Shown here: one piece after another, positions 32,938-45,541 of the stretch
How positions within the stretch are numbered: the stretch's first letter is position 1
Layout: every line of letters starts with the position of its first letter
Origin: Adenophora triphylla var. japonica
Taxonomy: Eukaryota; Streptophyta; Magnoliopsida; Asterales; Campanulaceae
Length of the DNA stretch: 64,000 nt
Direction of reading: 5' to 3'
Assembly: GCA_022495995.1 (NCBI GenBank)
Contig: JAFEMH010000077.1
Span: 496,001-560,000, forward strand
Program-made: the position numbers and the translations under genes
Notes under the pieces: generated by a model
What the model saw: the letters and a program-made list of their open reading frames with translations, nothing else
Databases searched by the model: none
Told to the model about the DNA's origin: nothing

Positions 32938-35640
32938 ATGGCTGGATCCAAAGAGAACTTTCCCGGCGTGATTCCACCTGTTAATCCTCAAGGTGACATG
33001 AATTTCTGGAACTGATTTTTGTTTTGGTAGTGTTTTTTTTATGTAGATAACCTTGTTTGTTCATTTGCACTTGTTAAACAGTATTGCTACTAAACCCTAA
33101 TGGAGAAATTGGATTTTTCAATGTTTGTTAAATAGGGGGATTAAGGGCCGGAGGTGGAAAATTTGGAGCTGCTTTAGGGCAAAACAGGAGGGCATTGAGT
33201 ACTATCAACAGAAATGTTATGGGGGCTCCACAGTACCCAATAAACAAGAGAGGAGCAAGTGACTTGCAAGAGTAAATTTCTTTGACTTTCTGTTTTGGTT
33301 GAAGTTTTCATCATGTTTCAGTGCCCTTTTTTTGACTTTTTATTTTATTTATTTTTTCCTGTATTGTTCAGAAAGCATGCTGTCCCAGTCCCTTGTAAGA
33401 AAAATCCCCAAATTCCGGTTCATCGACCAGTTACTAGGTCGGTAACAATGCCTTTTTCTTGAATTGTTTTCTATGAAGATGTGTGTGTATTTTATTTTGC
33501 CTACATTGTTTCCTATTGCCATGATCATTAAGGGTTTTGTTTCTTTTCCCCCATTTTTTCTCTTTTCATAGGAAATTTGCTGCACAAATGGCTAGCAAAC
33601 AACAGCATCCTATACTCAAGGTAGCTTGCTTACCTTTTGTAAACTAAGAAACTTTTCACAATCTCGTTAAAAATATTCGTCTGAACTTGATGATGATCAA
33701 TATATGTTGGCATTAATAGGAAAAAAGGCCACTTGTCCAAACTGCTTCTTGTACCAGTAAACCACAAGATTCCTGCATTTCTGAAGCAGATGATTTCAAT
33801 GCCCCAATGTTTGTGCAACATACTGAAGCTATGCTTGAAGAAATAGATAGGATGGTACTTCCTTTCTTTCTCTATATTTTTAAGATGATCCTCAATTTGA
33901 ACTATAATTTGTCTGTGGGGCTATTGATGTATAAATATTTTCTTTTAGGACCAAGAGATTGAAATGGAAGATATCGACGAGGAGCCAGTTATGGACATAG
34001 ACAGCAAAGACAAAGTTAACACACTGGCAGTAGCTGATTATATTGATGAGATATATGCCCACTACAGGAAATCAGAGGTGAATTTTTTTTGTGGTCATTT
34101 ACTATTTTGGAACCTCAGACCCTACCTAGCATATCTAAGTAAAGTGGTTTAGGAGATGCTTAAATTTATTCCATCTAAGGCAGTTATTGTCTTGTTAATC
34201 ATTCCAGGAACCCATTTAAGTACTTGCTATTTTCTTAATTAAGTTATTCAAGTGACTAGTTGTCTCACTTGAGTTACTCCCTCCGTACCAAAATGAATGT
34301 CTGAGCTTGTATATGTTTGATAATGGCTGAAATCATTTTGATTCTGTTCCTCTGTATAGAATTCATTGATGGTCATTCATTTTGGGATGGGACGGAGTTG
34401 AGTTGTGGAGATGCTTGATTATGTTCCTCTGTATAGAATTCATTGATGATTCAGTGAACCCATTTCAATGCTTTCTATCATTTTCTTGATGCAGGTATTC
34501 AGTTGTGTTTCACCAAACTACATGGCTCAGCAATTTGACATAAACGAAAGGATGAGAGGCATTCTCATCGATTGGCTAATTGAGGTATGTGAAAATGTTG
34601 TACTTTGGTAAAAAGATACAAAATAACACATCATATACAGCATTATTCAATTTGATTGCACAAATTTTGCAGGTCCATTACAAGTTTGAGATGATGGAAG
34701 AGACATTGTACCTGACTGTCAACCTCATTGACCGATTCTTGTCTGTTCAAACAGTGGTGAGAAAGAAACTCCAGCTTGTTGGTGTTACAGCATTGCTCCT
34801 AGCTTCCAAATATGAAGAAGTTTCTGTTCCCGTTGTGGAGGATCTGATTCTGATTTCTGATAAGGCTTATACAAGAAAAGAGGTGCTCGATATGGTAAGC
34901 TTTCTGAAATGGCACTGGCTTTTAAGCAATTGCTCCCTCCGTCCCCATAATGATAGTCCCATTTGTAGTTCAAACATTAACAACATATTTATGGGATGGA
35001 CCTCCTTGGCTGCAGGAGAAGCTAATGGTCAATACCCTTCAATTTTGCCTATCCGTCCCTACACCATATGTGTTCATGAAGAGGTTTCTGAAAGCTGCTC
35101 AATCTGACAAAAAGGTTTGTTTTTGGTAATTCTCTTGAATTTATTATGCAACTTTATTTTGTTATCTACACAATTTGTTTAACTTTGCCTTCTCCAAAAC
35201 CAGATGGAGCTATTGGCCTTCTACCTAATTGAGCTTTGTTTGGTGGAGTACGAAATGCTCAAGTTCCCGCCTTCTTTGCTATCAGCAGCTGCAGTTTTTA
35301 CAGCTCAGTCAACTCTTGGAGGTTCAAAGCAGTGGAGCAAAACCAGTGAAAAGCATTCCAAATTTTCTGAATTTCAGCTACTGTAAGTTTACTTTGACAC
35401 AAATAAAAAAAAAAAATCAAGAAGTGACGAATCTTGACAAAGTAATAATGGATGTATAAAAACTGAACCTTGATTTCTGTTTTGAATATATGCAGTGAAT
35501 GCTCAAAGATGATGGTTATTTTACATCAGAAAGCTGCTACTGGGAAACTTACTGGGGTGCATCGAAAGTACAACACATCAAAATATGGCTACACTGCAAA
35601 AATGGAACCTGCACATTTCATTCTAGAGTCGAGATTTTAG
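32938..35640 (+). CDS. G2/mitotic-specific cyclin B2 type
   Basis: Eleven coding exons join in frame to 434 residues: 32938-32992, 33136-33271, 33372-33437, 33572-33620, 33720-33854, 33949-34077, 34495-34584, 34673-34894, 35016-35114, 35204-35382 and 35496-35640. All have GT-AG introns. A 5' untranslated intron runs from 32567 to 32926. The protein activates CDK1-type kinases at mitotic entry. Near the N-terminus are a KEN box (residues 5-7) and a destruction box, RRALSTIN (36-43), both signals for APC/C degradation. Cyclin_N (about 174-300) contains [16 protein letters not shown] and the LLASKYEE motif; Cyclin_C follows to about 420. The RRALS-x-IN box form and length fit plant CYCB2. MITEs lie in the sixth and eighth introns between coding exons. 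No break is seen. Confidence 0.93.
34277..34398. mobile_element. Stowaway-like MITE in cyclin intron
   Basis: It runs from ctccctccgtaccaaaatga to tcattttgggatgggacggag, after a TA. Its interior phrase gttcctctgtatagaattca recurs just outside at about 34424, so the insertion site or element was partly duplicated. Confidence 0.75.
34933..35003. mobile_element. Short MITE remnant next to a splice acceptor
   Basis: The sequence ctccctccgtccccataatg starts here. The fragment atgggatgga, a decayed partner end, lies at 34991-35000. The intron's AG is at 35014-35015, so the element ends about 12 bases before the exon. Confidence 0.55.
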
Positions 35641-36110
35641 CACGAAATAGCTTAAAGCAGCCTGGAGATAACAAGATTAATGGTTTAAGGAGTACTAATA
35701 TTAACTTTAAGCTTCCATATGGGATGCTTTGGGGGGTTGGGGTTAAATTGAGCAACAGAAGTTGCCCCCGGGAAGGAGTGAGATAACGAGATTAATGGTT
35801 TAGTTTAAGGAGTCAGTTAGTTGTCGTTGTTTCGACTGCATAATATGTTCTTCAGAACATAGTTGAATGTTGTGTGCTGGTTCTTTCTCAAACCAGCCTT
35901 GTTGAAATTCACTTGTTCTTTTATGAGAGTACAAATTTTTATATGTTTCCTGAAGAAAAATTGACACCACTTCTCCTCTAACCAACATAAGAAAAATTTC
36001 TACCTTTTTCCAATTTTAAACAACTCTTAAATTTGCTCAAAAAAATAAAAATCAAGCAACAACTCCTAAATGTCATTTTTCTTGATAATTTGAGGTTTCT
36101 TTGTTGAATA

Positions 36111-36342
36111 CTCCCTCCGTCCCACCTTATGTTATAAAATTTCATTTGGATGTTAATTGTTACAATATCCCAAAATGATAATATATTTTTAATAATGGTG
36201 CTCACTTGATATTTTCACAACAACTATTCACTTGCTATTGTTCGTTCCACTTTCTCTATCTTCATCCGCAACAAGTTAATATAACATTTTCCTTAATTTC
36301 CATTCCCTCCCTTTTTTTAAGTTAAATGTGGGAGGGAAGGAG
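36111..36342. mobile_element. Stowaway-type MITE
   Basis: The TIRs are ctccctccgtcccacctta and tgtgggagggaaggag, with TA on both sides (36109-36110, 36343-36344). A one-ended relative, actccctctcgttcc, is at 36481. Confidence 0.85.
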
Positions 36343-36741
36343 TACTTGTTTTGTCAATGAAGTAGTTGAATAAATTTTGGTGTAGGATTGATGTGCTGCA
36401 AGATATTTGCAACCCAAGTTTTCTTTAAATGGATTAGGAAAAACACAACTTGGGTAAGACTTCTTAAATGATTTTATAATACTCCCTCTCGTTCCGGAAA
36501 AATTGTCTCGAGTTCAATTCATTCGAACTTTAACCATTTTTATAAAAATTGTGATATAGTATTCATAATGATAAATCAATAACAATTTTTATAATTGCAC
36601 AAGGATAACTAGATTTTCATAAATTTATAAAGCTTGATTGGTTTAACTATATAAAAGGACTAACTTTTTGGGACTGGGTTGCTTTGCATTAGAAAAGGAA
36701 GGTACCCCCTTCCAAACCTTGTGTTCCAATGGCTTTTGCAT

Positions 36742-36880
36742 AGAGCTGTCAATACGGGCGGAGCAGGCCCAACCCGCCAAAACCGACCACTAAACGGGGT
36801 GGGCGGGGCGGGCTGGAAATATGTCAACCCAACCCAACCCATCTTGGGTTGGTAGGCCAGGCGGGCCAATGCGAGCCAGC
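36742..36880. repeat. Dispersed repeat with agagctgtcaatacgggcgg
   Basis: The phrase agagctgtcaatacgggcgg starts near 36742 and again near 37517, each followed by gggcc-caacccgcc text. Such starts mark a common plant MITE class. I could not find the partner ends, so the borders are open. The interval 36343-37990 has no supported gene apart from these. Confidence 0.4.
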
Positions 36881-37992
36881 TTAAAAAACACTTTGCTGGT
36901 ATATTCGCATGACGATGGATGAATTGCAAAGGGGATTGGAGATTGGGGGAGAGGGTTTTAATTATATACCCAGAATCATAAACTGATCCCCTCCTTGTTT
37001 ATGCTTTTATTTGCGCGTTTTGTTTGGCCAATGTTGCATCACTGTCAGTACCTAGGATTTTCCCAAGAAACAAAAACTATTTTTTTTAATAAGTTACAAA
37101 GAAACTAAAGTTAGGACAGTTTTATTTTTCATTAACTTATTCACATTAGATTAACCCTTGATGGAAATCAATATTTTTCATCAACTTATTCACATTAGAT
37201 TAACCCTTGATGGAAACCAATCACCACCATGCCCTCATACTTTTGGCTATACTAGTTAGAAGACTAATAAGACGGGTATAGCTTGTTGTAGTGCATAGCA
37301 TACAGGTGAGCGGAGAGACCATACGAACCTATGCCTGCTCTAATGATCCATTTCAGCAACTTGGCCTTGTATCAGAACCTATTGACAAGTCAAAGATTGA
37401 TCAAAAATGCAGACCAGCTGGAAATATTTTATATGCGTTTCAATTTTTGTTTTGGTGATCAAGAGCTTCATTGGAGGTGAGTTTTCCGAATCCAAGCCAT
37501 TCCTGCTTTTTATCTAGAGCTGTCAATACGGGCGGGGTGGGGCGGGCCCAACCCGCCACTAAACGGTGCAGGACGGGCTGGATTTGCAGCATCCTGATTT
37601 GACAGTAACATCTGAAGAAAAGGTTCTCAAAGTGGGACTAACAATTTGCATTGGATTGACTGTAAAAAAAACTATGAAGTCTGAAGACAGACTCTCAGTT
37701 TAATTTTGATCAAGTTAACTACACAATATTCTACTTCTCTCTCACCAAATTGCACACCAAAATAAGATATTGTAACTACAAATCATTGGTACAAATTGGA
37801 TAATCTAACTTGTTTGAAAAAAAATAAAAAAAATTGCTTCAATTCACAGCAATTAGGTCTCCACATGATGAAAGCTATAGTTATTGTTTTACAAAAGCAT
37901 GTTCGATTACAAACGTTTGAAAATCTGGACAAACTAACTACTCTCGAGCAGTTCCACAGAAGATCAGGGGCGCAAGGTGTTTTAGAGATAGA

Positions 37993-40900
37993 TCACCTCC
38001 GAACAGGTGGTGGAGCTCCCCTTCCAAGAGGGGCTACTCCACGGCCACCAGCCTGCACAAACCGGTAAAAGTATTTATTTTCTGATAATTTATATATCAA
38101 CTTCAGAAGACAAAAATCCTATTGTCATTTGATGACAGAAATGACAACAACAATCTCCAGCAGGTTTAAAGGACTGTCTCTTGGGCCAGGAACTCTACCA
38201 AATAATGTTAAACGAATAATACCAAGTACATTGCATAAAAAAAATTTAAAAAAATCAATTGTCTCATTTTTGTTTTGAGTAATAGTTAAGTAGCAAAAAA
38301 ATTCACAAAATTTTGGATACAAAATGATTTGTCACTGTTAGATTGGATGTTTGTTGTTGTAGGTCCCAATACTACTCATTAATTTACTATCCAATCAAAC
38401 AGTTCCAAACCATTTTGTGACCTTTTTTGTGCCCCTAGCATTGCTCTTTTGTTTTCTCGGGTAATGTAAACTTCCCAGAAAATACTGTTAAAATGAAAAG
38501 GAAAGGGATGAAATAAACGAACAAAGGCAGGGGAAGAACTTACTCGAGCTCGCATTGCAACAGCACGGCCCCGACCAACTCCAAGGGATGAGCCTTTATT
38601 ACCCTTCAGACAGAAATCAAAAAACAAATTAGACATGTAAAGAAAAGAAGGTAAAGTGGGATGGAGGAAAGAAGGGAAATGATACCTTGATTCTAGCTTC
38701 TAGACGCTTGAACATGGGAGCATTCTTGAGCATGTCCGGGATAACCATAAACCTGATAGCACTCTTGATGAGTTTAAAATATTTTGTAGTTGAAAAGGAG
38801 AGGCGAATATATATACTCCCTTTGTCCCACGGTAATATGCAAAAAGACCTCTTTTGGTCGTCCCAAAGTAACCAGCAAAGTCCCAAAATGGAAATGGAAC
38901 CCACTTGTGATACAACAATTACCCTCTTACTTCACTTTCTCTCTCCCATCCAACCATCTACACTCACAACCCATCACCTTTTTCACATTTCTCCTTAATT
39001 CTTGTGTCTAGTCAATTTGTGCCTATTACTATGGGACGGAGGGAGTATATAAAAATAAATAAAAAATCGCAGGACGATTACATACCTCACTTTACTGCCT
39101 CGGATAAAAACATGCTCAAGTTGTGCAACCTTCCCATCCTGCAGCGGAGGACCAACATTAGTCTAACAGAGAAAGTATACATAAGAAGTGTTCCTACTTG
39201 CCGGCGATAAGACTATAAGAGTAAAGCAGTGTGTGGTCCATTACCCATGTGACCTTGGGTTCTGAGTTGAAGTCAATTTGTATGGTTCTCCAAATATTGG
39301 AAGACTTACTCGTACTCTTTATCATACAAGGCCTCAATAAATGCATGTCAAGTGTTTAGTGTGTTATGAGAATTGAATTGACTTTACGAACTTATGGTAG
39401 CACTATACATAAAACAGTTGGTGTTCATATTATATTGCTCCAAGTGTGAATTGGGACATGACACTGACGACAGATAAACAAAGGTGATTTTAGTAGCTTC
39501 TCTAGACTTCTAGAGAACGACACACATTTTATTTTATTTTTTTGGGGGAGGGGGTTTTGTAGTTCCTTTTCTTATGCAATACTACACTTGCAACCCAAGT
39601 CTCATAAAAGAATTAATTATCATTCAACTAAATTTAGATATCATAAACTACCCAATCAGTAATTCTCATGTCATGTTTGAATGTTTCTCTTTTTCTGGAT
39701 AAGGTGGTTGAAGTTTTAGCACTCTGTAGTACTCCCTCCATCCATTTATATTGGCCACATTTGACTTTTGTGGTCAACACAAGCTAACTCTGACCAAACA
39801 TTAATGTAAATCTAATGATCCTAATAAAATTCTAAAAGTTGTTATTAATAAATCACTAAATGATTAATCAATAACAATTTTTAAAATTTCATTAGGGTGA
39901 TTAGATTGGCATTAATATTTGGTCAAAGTTAACTTTTGTTGACCACAAAAGTCAAAAGTGGCCAACATAAATGGGACTGAGGGAGTATTCTTTTATGAAC
40001 TGGGAACTCATTCAAGACCGGAGAGGGTAATACTTTTATGGCTGATATTTAAGTTTCTTTTTTCATTTATACCCCCTCCATTCCCAAAAGTAGACCCACT
40101 TTCCATTTTGGCTTGTCCCAAGAAAATAGTTCATTTCTCAATAAGGCAACAACATTAGTGCAATTTCATCAGCGTACAAGCAAGTGAAGCACCATCCTTG
40201 AAATGAGTGCAATGTACTATGGGACTACTTTGAAACTCCATTTCACCAGAGCAGATAAACCTCTGCCACAACAGTCATTGAAAAGACATGCATATCCTTC
40301 TAACTTAATGGCCCACCAGCATAAACCATCAAACTTCTTTCACAGTTTGAGAGGCTTTCTTCCTTTTCATCATCTCTCATTCACTCTCCAGTGATTTAGT
40401 GTACACAGAAGTTGCTGACAACTTTTAGAAATAATCGAAATACAATGGTGAGTGTGGCGTGGGAAGTTTGTGTATCTCTTAATTTCTGCCTCTAATCATC
40501 CTTCATACTATTTCATATACTACCCCTGTCCCAAAATGAATGTCCAAAAAAATTTCAAATTTGCTCTTAATCAAGAGCAAATTTGAGAATTTTGGACATT
40601 CATTTTGGGACGGTGAGAGTACATCGTATAAAAATGCAGTAAACTTTCTAGAAGATTGAATTCATGAAACCATGGGATGGGTACACTCCACTCCAACTTT
40701 TTTGACTGAGCTTGCAGCCTGGGGTTATTCAAAGAGACCAGAGCCACTGACAATAAATTTTCTACAGTTGTTTGGCGCCAACAAACAACAACTCCACAAT
40801 CTCAAACCGGACCAACTTTTTGGGTACGGTAATTATGGAAAATTAAAGTAGGAGAGATGTGTTGTGAGTATGAAAAGTAAAATAGGAGAGAATGAGCGGG

Positions 40901-43497
40901 AGGAATAGTAAGTTGATTGGTGTTGTAAGTGTAAAGGTAAAGTAGGAGAGAGAATGAGTGGGAAGAATAGTGTAAAAACTTTTTCATTTTGGGAAGTCCG
41001 GTTTGAGGTGGGATAGACATTTAATGCCTTAAATCAACAAGTCAGCTTTCTTCTTGCTAGGCATATCAACTAAATTGGGATAAGGTTACTTACACATATC
41101 TACTAGCAACTCTCCTATCAATCACGTTCAGTGGCAAAGCCACGTTGGGGAGATGGGGGGCATTCGATTGATTTTGGAGCTATGTCATTTTCCACCTTTA
41201 AGTTTAGAAAAGTGACATGTTACCACTAAAAACTGTTAATTCTGTCAATTGTGTCCCCCTTTGATTTAGGAAAAAGTACCGCTATATCATAATTTTGACC
41301 CCCTTCTTATGAAATGTTGGCTTCGCCACTGATCAGATCAGGTTACCAGACTACCAGTGATATGCTAAATTCTAAAAGCAATCCAACTAAATTCATTCAA
41401 CTATTAGCTATTGAAATGGGAGACTGACAGGAAATGCACCGAGTCAGTTACAAAACAGGAGTTTCTTCATTGTGTCCATGATTTTCACTGCACCCCCTAA
41501 CAGAAGAGAAACACCTTATGAATAATTTACGATTGCCGAAGGTATAAGGATATCACTCAGCCTATTGCGTAAAATCAGCCTATCTCAATCCACGAATGCA
41601 GCATGAGAAAGAGAGAGGCATGTTCAATTTTGCTTCAGATGATGTGGATCAGTAATCTGCTATTATGTATTAATCGTTAGCTGATTCTGAGGAGTCCCTA
41701 GAAGAATAAAGAGAATATATGTCATCTAGCCATTCCCTCCTTAAATCAGTGTGTGAATTTTCCTAATGACTGCTCTATAAGCATCTTTTATCGTACTCAC
41801 TCCTGCTCTAATTGGCATCCATATCATCTTCGTTGCAGATAGGGGACCCAGGATAAAGGGACAATTCTTTTTAAACTACTTCCTCGGTCCCAAGAATAGT
41901 CCCTTTATCCTTTTTTTATGTCCCAAAAGGAGTCCAATTTCTAGATAAAGAGCAAGTCAACTTTCTTCTTGCTAGGCATATCTATTCAAACATGATAAGG
42001 TTACAAGCAGCTCTACTAGCAATTTTCCTATCAATCAGGTTACCCGTGAAATGCTAAAAGCAAAACTGAATTCTTTCTATTAGAAGTTGTTGGAAAGGAA
42101 GGGAGGCAGGAAATGCACCCAATCAGTTACCAAACAGGAGTTTCTTCATTGTGTCATGACCGTTATCCAATCCCACCATAGACCTGACCTGGAGTCGCAA
42201 ATTTTATCTTACCGGAAACTGTACACAATAGCCATATGAAGAAAAAAAAAGGCCACAAGATTTAGCAATTGAAGAAGTTATTCGGCGAAACTAGCTCAGG
42301 AGCTTGTCCGAAGCAAGAAAACTCATGCATCAACAACGTGGTAGTTGGAAATAACCATAGTTTTTACTGCACCCCCTATCAGATAAGAACGTCATCAGAA
42401 TAAATTGTGATTGCTGAAGGTACAAGGTTATCACTCAGCCTGGTGTGTAAATGCTGCCTATCTCATCCGTGTATGCAGGATGAGAAAAAGGCAGGTTCAG
42501 TTTCGCTTCAGATGATGTGGATCAGTAATCTACTATTCTGTATTTACTCGTTAGCTGACATAGAACCTCCTCTCCACCGGCCATTATTACAGGTTCTTAT
42601 TGAACCAAAAAAAAATTTATAGGTTCTTATTTAAGTTGTGACATGCACAATGGTAAAGTGCACCAAGTTGGCACATCATGATTTTACATTAATTCTGATC
42701 TGCATCATCTTGCAAAGGACCATGGTCCACTCATATTAGCATAAATCATTAGTCTTTCATACGATTGTTCACTAATAAAACAGGCACTTAGGAGTCCCTG
42801 GAAGAATAGAAGAGAATCTATGTCATCTCGTTATTCCCTCCTTAAATTAATGTCTGAATTTTCCTTATGACTGTTCAACCAAACTTCTTTTATCGCACTC
42901 ACTCCTGCTCTTATTGGCATGTATATCTTCTATGTTGCAGATGGGGGGAAATTCATTTTAAACTACTTCCTCAGTCCCAAAAAAATAATCCCCTCTATTC
43001 TGTCCCAAAAAGAGTCCAATTTCAAAAAGAAGTAGCAATTTCACTGTAATTTCAAGAAAATTAAATCAAGTAAGGTAACATCCTTCTAAAGTTTGATTTA
43101 TCAAATGAGACTCCTAATTTTTGGGAGCCAGTATTAGAAACCCTATAATCTAGACAAGGAAGTTCAAGCTACATTGGGCAAACTTCACACAATTTCAACG
43201 TCAATATCAACCAAAGGTAGGGCATAAATTGATAGATTTTTTCTGGGTATATAAACTTAATCGAGAAATGCAGCAGCAAGAAGAAATTTGAAAGCGAAAA
43301 AAATGTAAGAATGCGAAATGGTTTGTGTAAGTGCGAACCTTAGCGGTGAAGGTGATATTTTCGAGTTGACAGTTCCAGTTGTCTTCGCACTCAATCATGC
43401 TTCCTCTATAAACCTCGCCGCTCTTCAGTTCCACCGTCACTATGTGTCCGGCCGCCTCGTGTAGAAGCTTCACCGGTATCCCCAAGCTCCTGCTCAT
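37993..43497 (-). CDS. Small nuclear ribonucleoprotein SmD3
   Basis: Five exons on the minus strand, 43497-43339, 39138-39086, 38752-38686, 38603-38544 and 38052-37993, join in frame to 132 residues with GT-AG introns. The Sm1 motif lies at about residues 5-50 ([32 protein letters not shown]) and Sm2 at about 64-85 ([15 protein letters not shown]). An Arg/Gly-rich tail, [13 protein letters not shown] and RGAPPPVRR, follows. SmD3 is one of seven Sm proteins forming the ring around U1, U2, U4 and U5 snRNAs. Exon 1 codes for 53 residues and ends in phase 0 at TAK. The first intron is 4.2 kb and full of MITEs; the second (333 bp) holds a 230-bp Stowaway. Length matches the Arabidopsis protein (about 131). 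Confidence 0.93.
38816..39045. mobile_element. Stowaway-type MITE in SmD3 intron 2
   Basis: The TIRs are ctccctttgtcccac and tatgggacggagggag, flanked by TA. It makes up 230 of the 333 intron bases and ends 40 bases from exon 2. Confidence 0.88.
39732..39985. mobile_element. Stowaway-type MITE in SmD3 intron 1
   Basis: It runs from ctccctccatccatttatat to ataaatgggactgagggag with TA duplications. The ends pair for over 40 bases (ggccacatttgacttttgtg / cacaaaagtcaaaagtggcc). Confidence 0.88.
40523..40619. mobile_element. 97-bp hairpin Stowaway MITE in SmD3 intron 1
   Basis: This is almost entirely palindromic: cccctgtcccaaaatgaatg ... cattcattttgggacggtgag, centred on ttgctcttaatcaagagcaa, with TA on both sides. 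A relative with the same centre is at 60067. Confidence 0.88.
41035..43030. repeat. Diverged tandem duplication in SmD3 intron 1
   Basis: Copy 1 (about 41035-41945) and copy 2 (about 41947-43030) share, in order, gctttcttcttgctaggcat, ggagtttcttcattgtgtc, actgcaccccctA/Tacag, gatgatgtggatcagtaatc and aagaatag/ataaagagaat blocks, plus a fragment of tcccaaaaggagtccaattt. Copy 1 has an extra 203-bp MITE. Copy 2 has extra sequence around 42180-42340 and 42560-42780. Confidence 0.8.
41129..41331. mobile_element. hAT-like MITE (203 bp)
   Basis: The ends cagtggcaaagcca and tggcttcgccactg are inverted repeats with one mismatch. The matching point in the second copy of the surrounding duplication (near 42037) lacks it. 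The flank aatcacgtt / atcagatc is not a clean 8-base duplication, so the superfamily is a guess. Confidence 0.75.
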
Positions 43498-43549
43498 GAT
43501 TGTTAATGGCGTCCTCCCTTTTCTCTTTGTCTCTTCAGATTGATCTGCA

Positions 43550-43558
43550 AAACCCTAG
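43550..43558 (-). promoter_or_regulatory. Telo-box-like motif upstream of SmD3
   Basis: aaaccctag lies 53-61 bases upstream of the start codon, in the likely 5' untranslated region. Telo-boxes are common in plant genes of the translation and RNA-processing machinery. Confidence 0.4.
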
Positions 43559-43599
43559 ATTGTTGCTAAACCCAACTGTATGGAGCTTTGACGCGTCCC

Positions 43600-45002
43600 T
43601 GATTTGAATATATTGATGAGAACGAGGGCAAACAAGTAAATCAATTACTTCGAAGCCCTAAAATAAAAGTTAAGGCGAAATGTAAAATTTTACAAAAATT
43701 TACGCTTATGCATTATTCCTTTAGGTCGCTAATATACTCAAAGTTATAAAACTAAAGTAACAATTATACCTACTTATAAGAGTGGGTTTATACGAAATTT
43801 TAATATCGACCTTCAATACTGTGTGAGTCGCTTGCCTCAATCTCCCCTACACCAACAACAATTACGTACAACTCCGATTAATTCTGATGAACCGCACTAC
43901 CAGCCACTTGAAGCTTCAATTTTCGGACAAAGAGTTGTAGATTCTGGTTACATCGGTTGGTTCTTGCAATTTTCAGAATTAAGGTACGATTATTGAATGT
44001 TTTACGGTTTAAATGTATAGGAGTAATTTGAATTGTGATTGTTAAATTGTTGTTTGAGATTGAGTTGAGAACTTAGAATTGATGTGGGTGAGTTTATATG
44101 AAATGTGGGTTTATATGTGATTTTGATCTCGGCATTTAATAATGTGTGGGCTATTGAATCTCGCATGGGCTTTTTATAAACAATGATTTGGGATGAGGGG
44201 ACCTCGTGAAATTATTCCTGATATTAACACCCCTTTTTCATGAGTTCACGCCCTAATTTACTCCACTTTTCCTATAATTTACTAGTTCACCCTACGTGTA
44301 AGTGGTTCGATAAAAATTGCGATTAGGATCGAACCAAACCAAATTATGCACTTTGATGGTTTGTTTTCAATCATGTGGTCTGAAAAATAATAAATCATAT
44401 GGTTCAGTTTGATTTATTACTCGACCATTTCAAACCAAATCTACTTAACCAAACCATTTTAAATTGAACAGCCAGACAAAATCATCTCAAACCATTAAAT
44501 TGAACCAAACAACAAATATAAACCATAAATTTATATGTTGACTAATATTAATCGTTAGATCATTCAGAAGAATATACATTGCATCAGACTTACCTTAACC
44601 CTCGCCATCTATCTTATTCGGTATTCATTTCATCCTTGATTTATCTTCTTTGCAACGCATAGCTAATCAGAATTTCTTTACTGTCGACGCTTTATAGTTC
44701 TAGTTTCTCTCCAACCTCCCTTTTAGGCTCTTCCATCTTCTTTTGACATTCATCTCTTATTCTTTGTAATCAATAATAAATTTAAGCAAATCTGATGATT
44801 TGAACCATAGTTTGAACAGTGATCCAAACCTCATAACTAAATTGCAATCTAAATTGAACTTTGTTTTAAACTTTTCAAGTTGATTCAGTGATGATTTTTT
44901 CTAGACACATAAATATTAGTTCGACGTGTAAATTGGCTCAGATCAAACTGAACGATTTAAAACCTTAATTGACCTTTAACGCCTCGACCACTCATAAATA
45001 TT
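43600..45002. other. Spacer, no gene seen
   Basis: AT-rich sequence. 44320-44530 has repeated aaccaaacc/ggtttgg phrases in both orientations, perhaps an old MITE. No open frame has a recognisable domain. Confidence 0.4.
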
Positions 45003-45370
45003 TGTAGGAATAATTATCCCATACCAATAGCCAAGCATTAACAATATAAATATCATGGGCTACTCCTCTCATTGTCATTTGATTTTGAGATGAAACCTCA
45101 GACTTTATCATGTTATCAGAATTAACTCTCGACACGTGTGAGCCCAAAAAAGACTCACAATATTTTTTTTTACACGTGAGAGCCCAAAAGAGGCCCACGA
45201 TTTTCTAGCCCCACGTCACTCAATTATATGTCCACACGTACGTATAAGGCGGCGTGTTGGAACAATTATTTCACATCGGGAATTAACTAGCCAATTATTG
45301 ACTATACAAAGATCATGGTCTACTCCTTTCACTGCCAATTGGTTTCGAGATGAAACTTCAAACTTTATCA
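45003..45370 (+). mobile_element. TRIM retrotransposon (older copy)
   Basis: LTRs at 45003-45110 (tgtaggaataattatccc...tttatca) and 45255-45370 (tgttggaacaattatttc...tttatca) flank an interior that opens with tgttatcaga, a decayed initiator-Met primer site. The flanks atatt and ctatt agree at 4 of 5 bases. It is in the same family type as 24781-25133 but more diverged. Confidence 0.8.
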
Positions 45371-45541
45371 CTATTCACCATCATTTCTCCCAAACCCACA
45401 ACATCTTTCCCATTCCGGCTACCCATAAACCTTCCTTATCGCACTCTTTTCCCCCTTTTGGCACCCCACAACCCTTTCCTTACCATCCCTCTCCTCTAGG
45501 TTCATATGTGTGTTTTATGTCTGGATTTCAAGGTGTTAATG

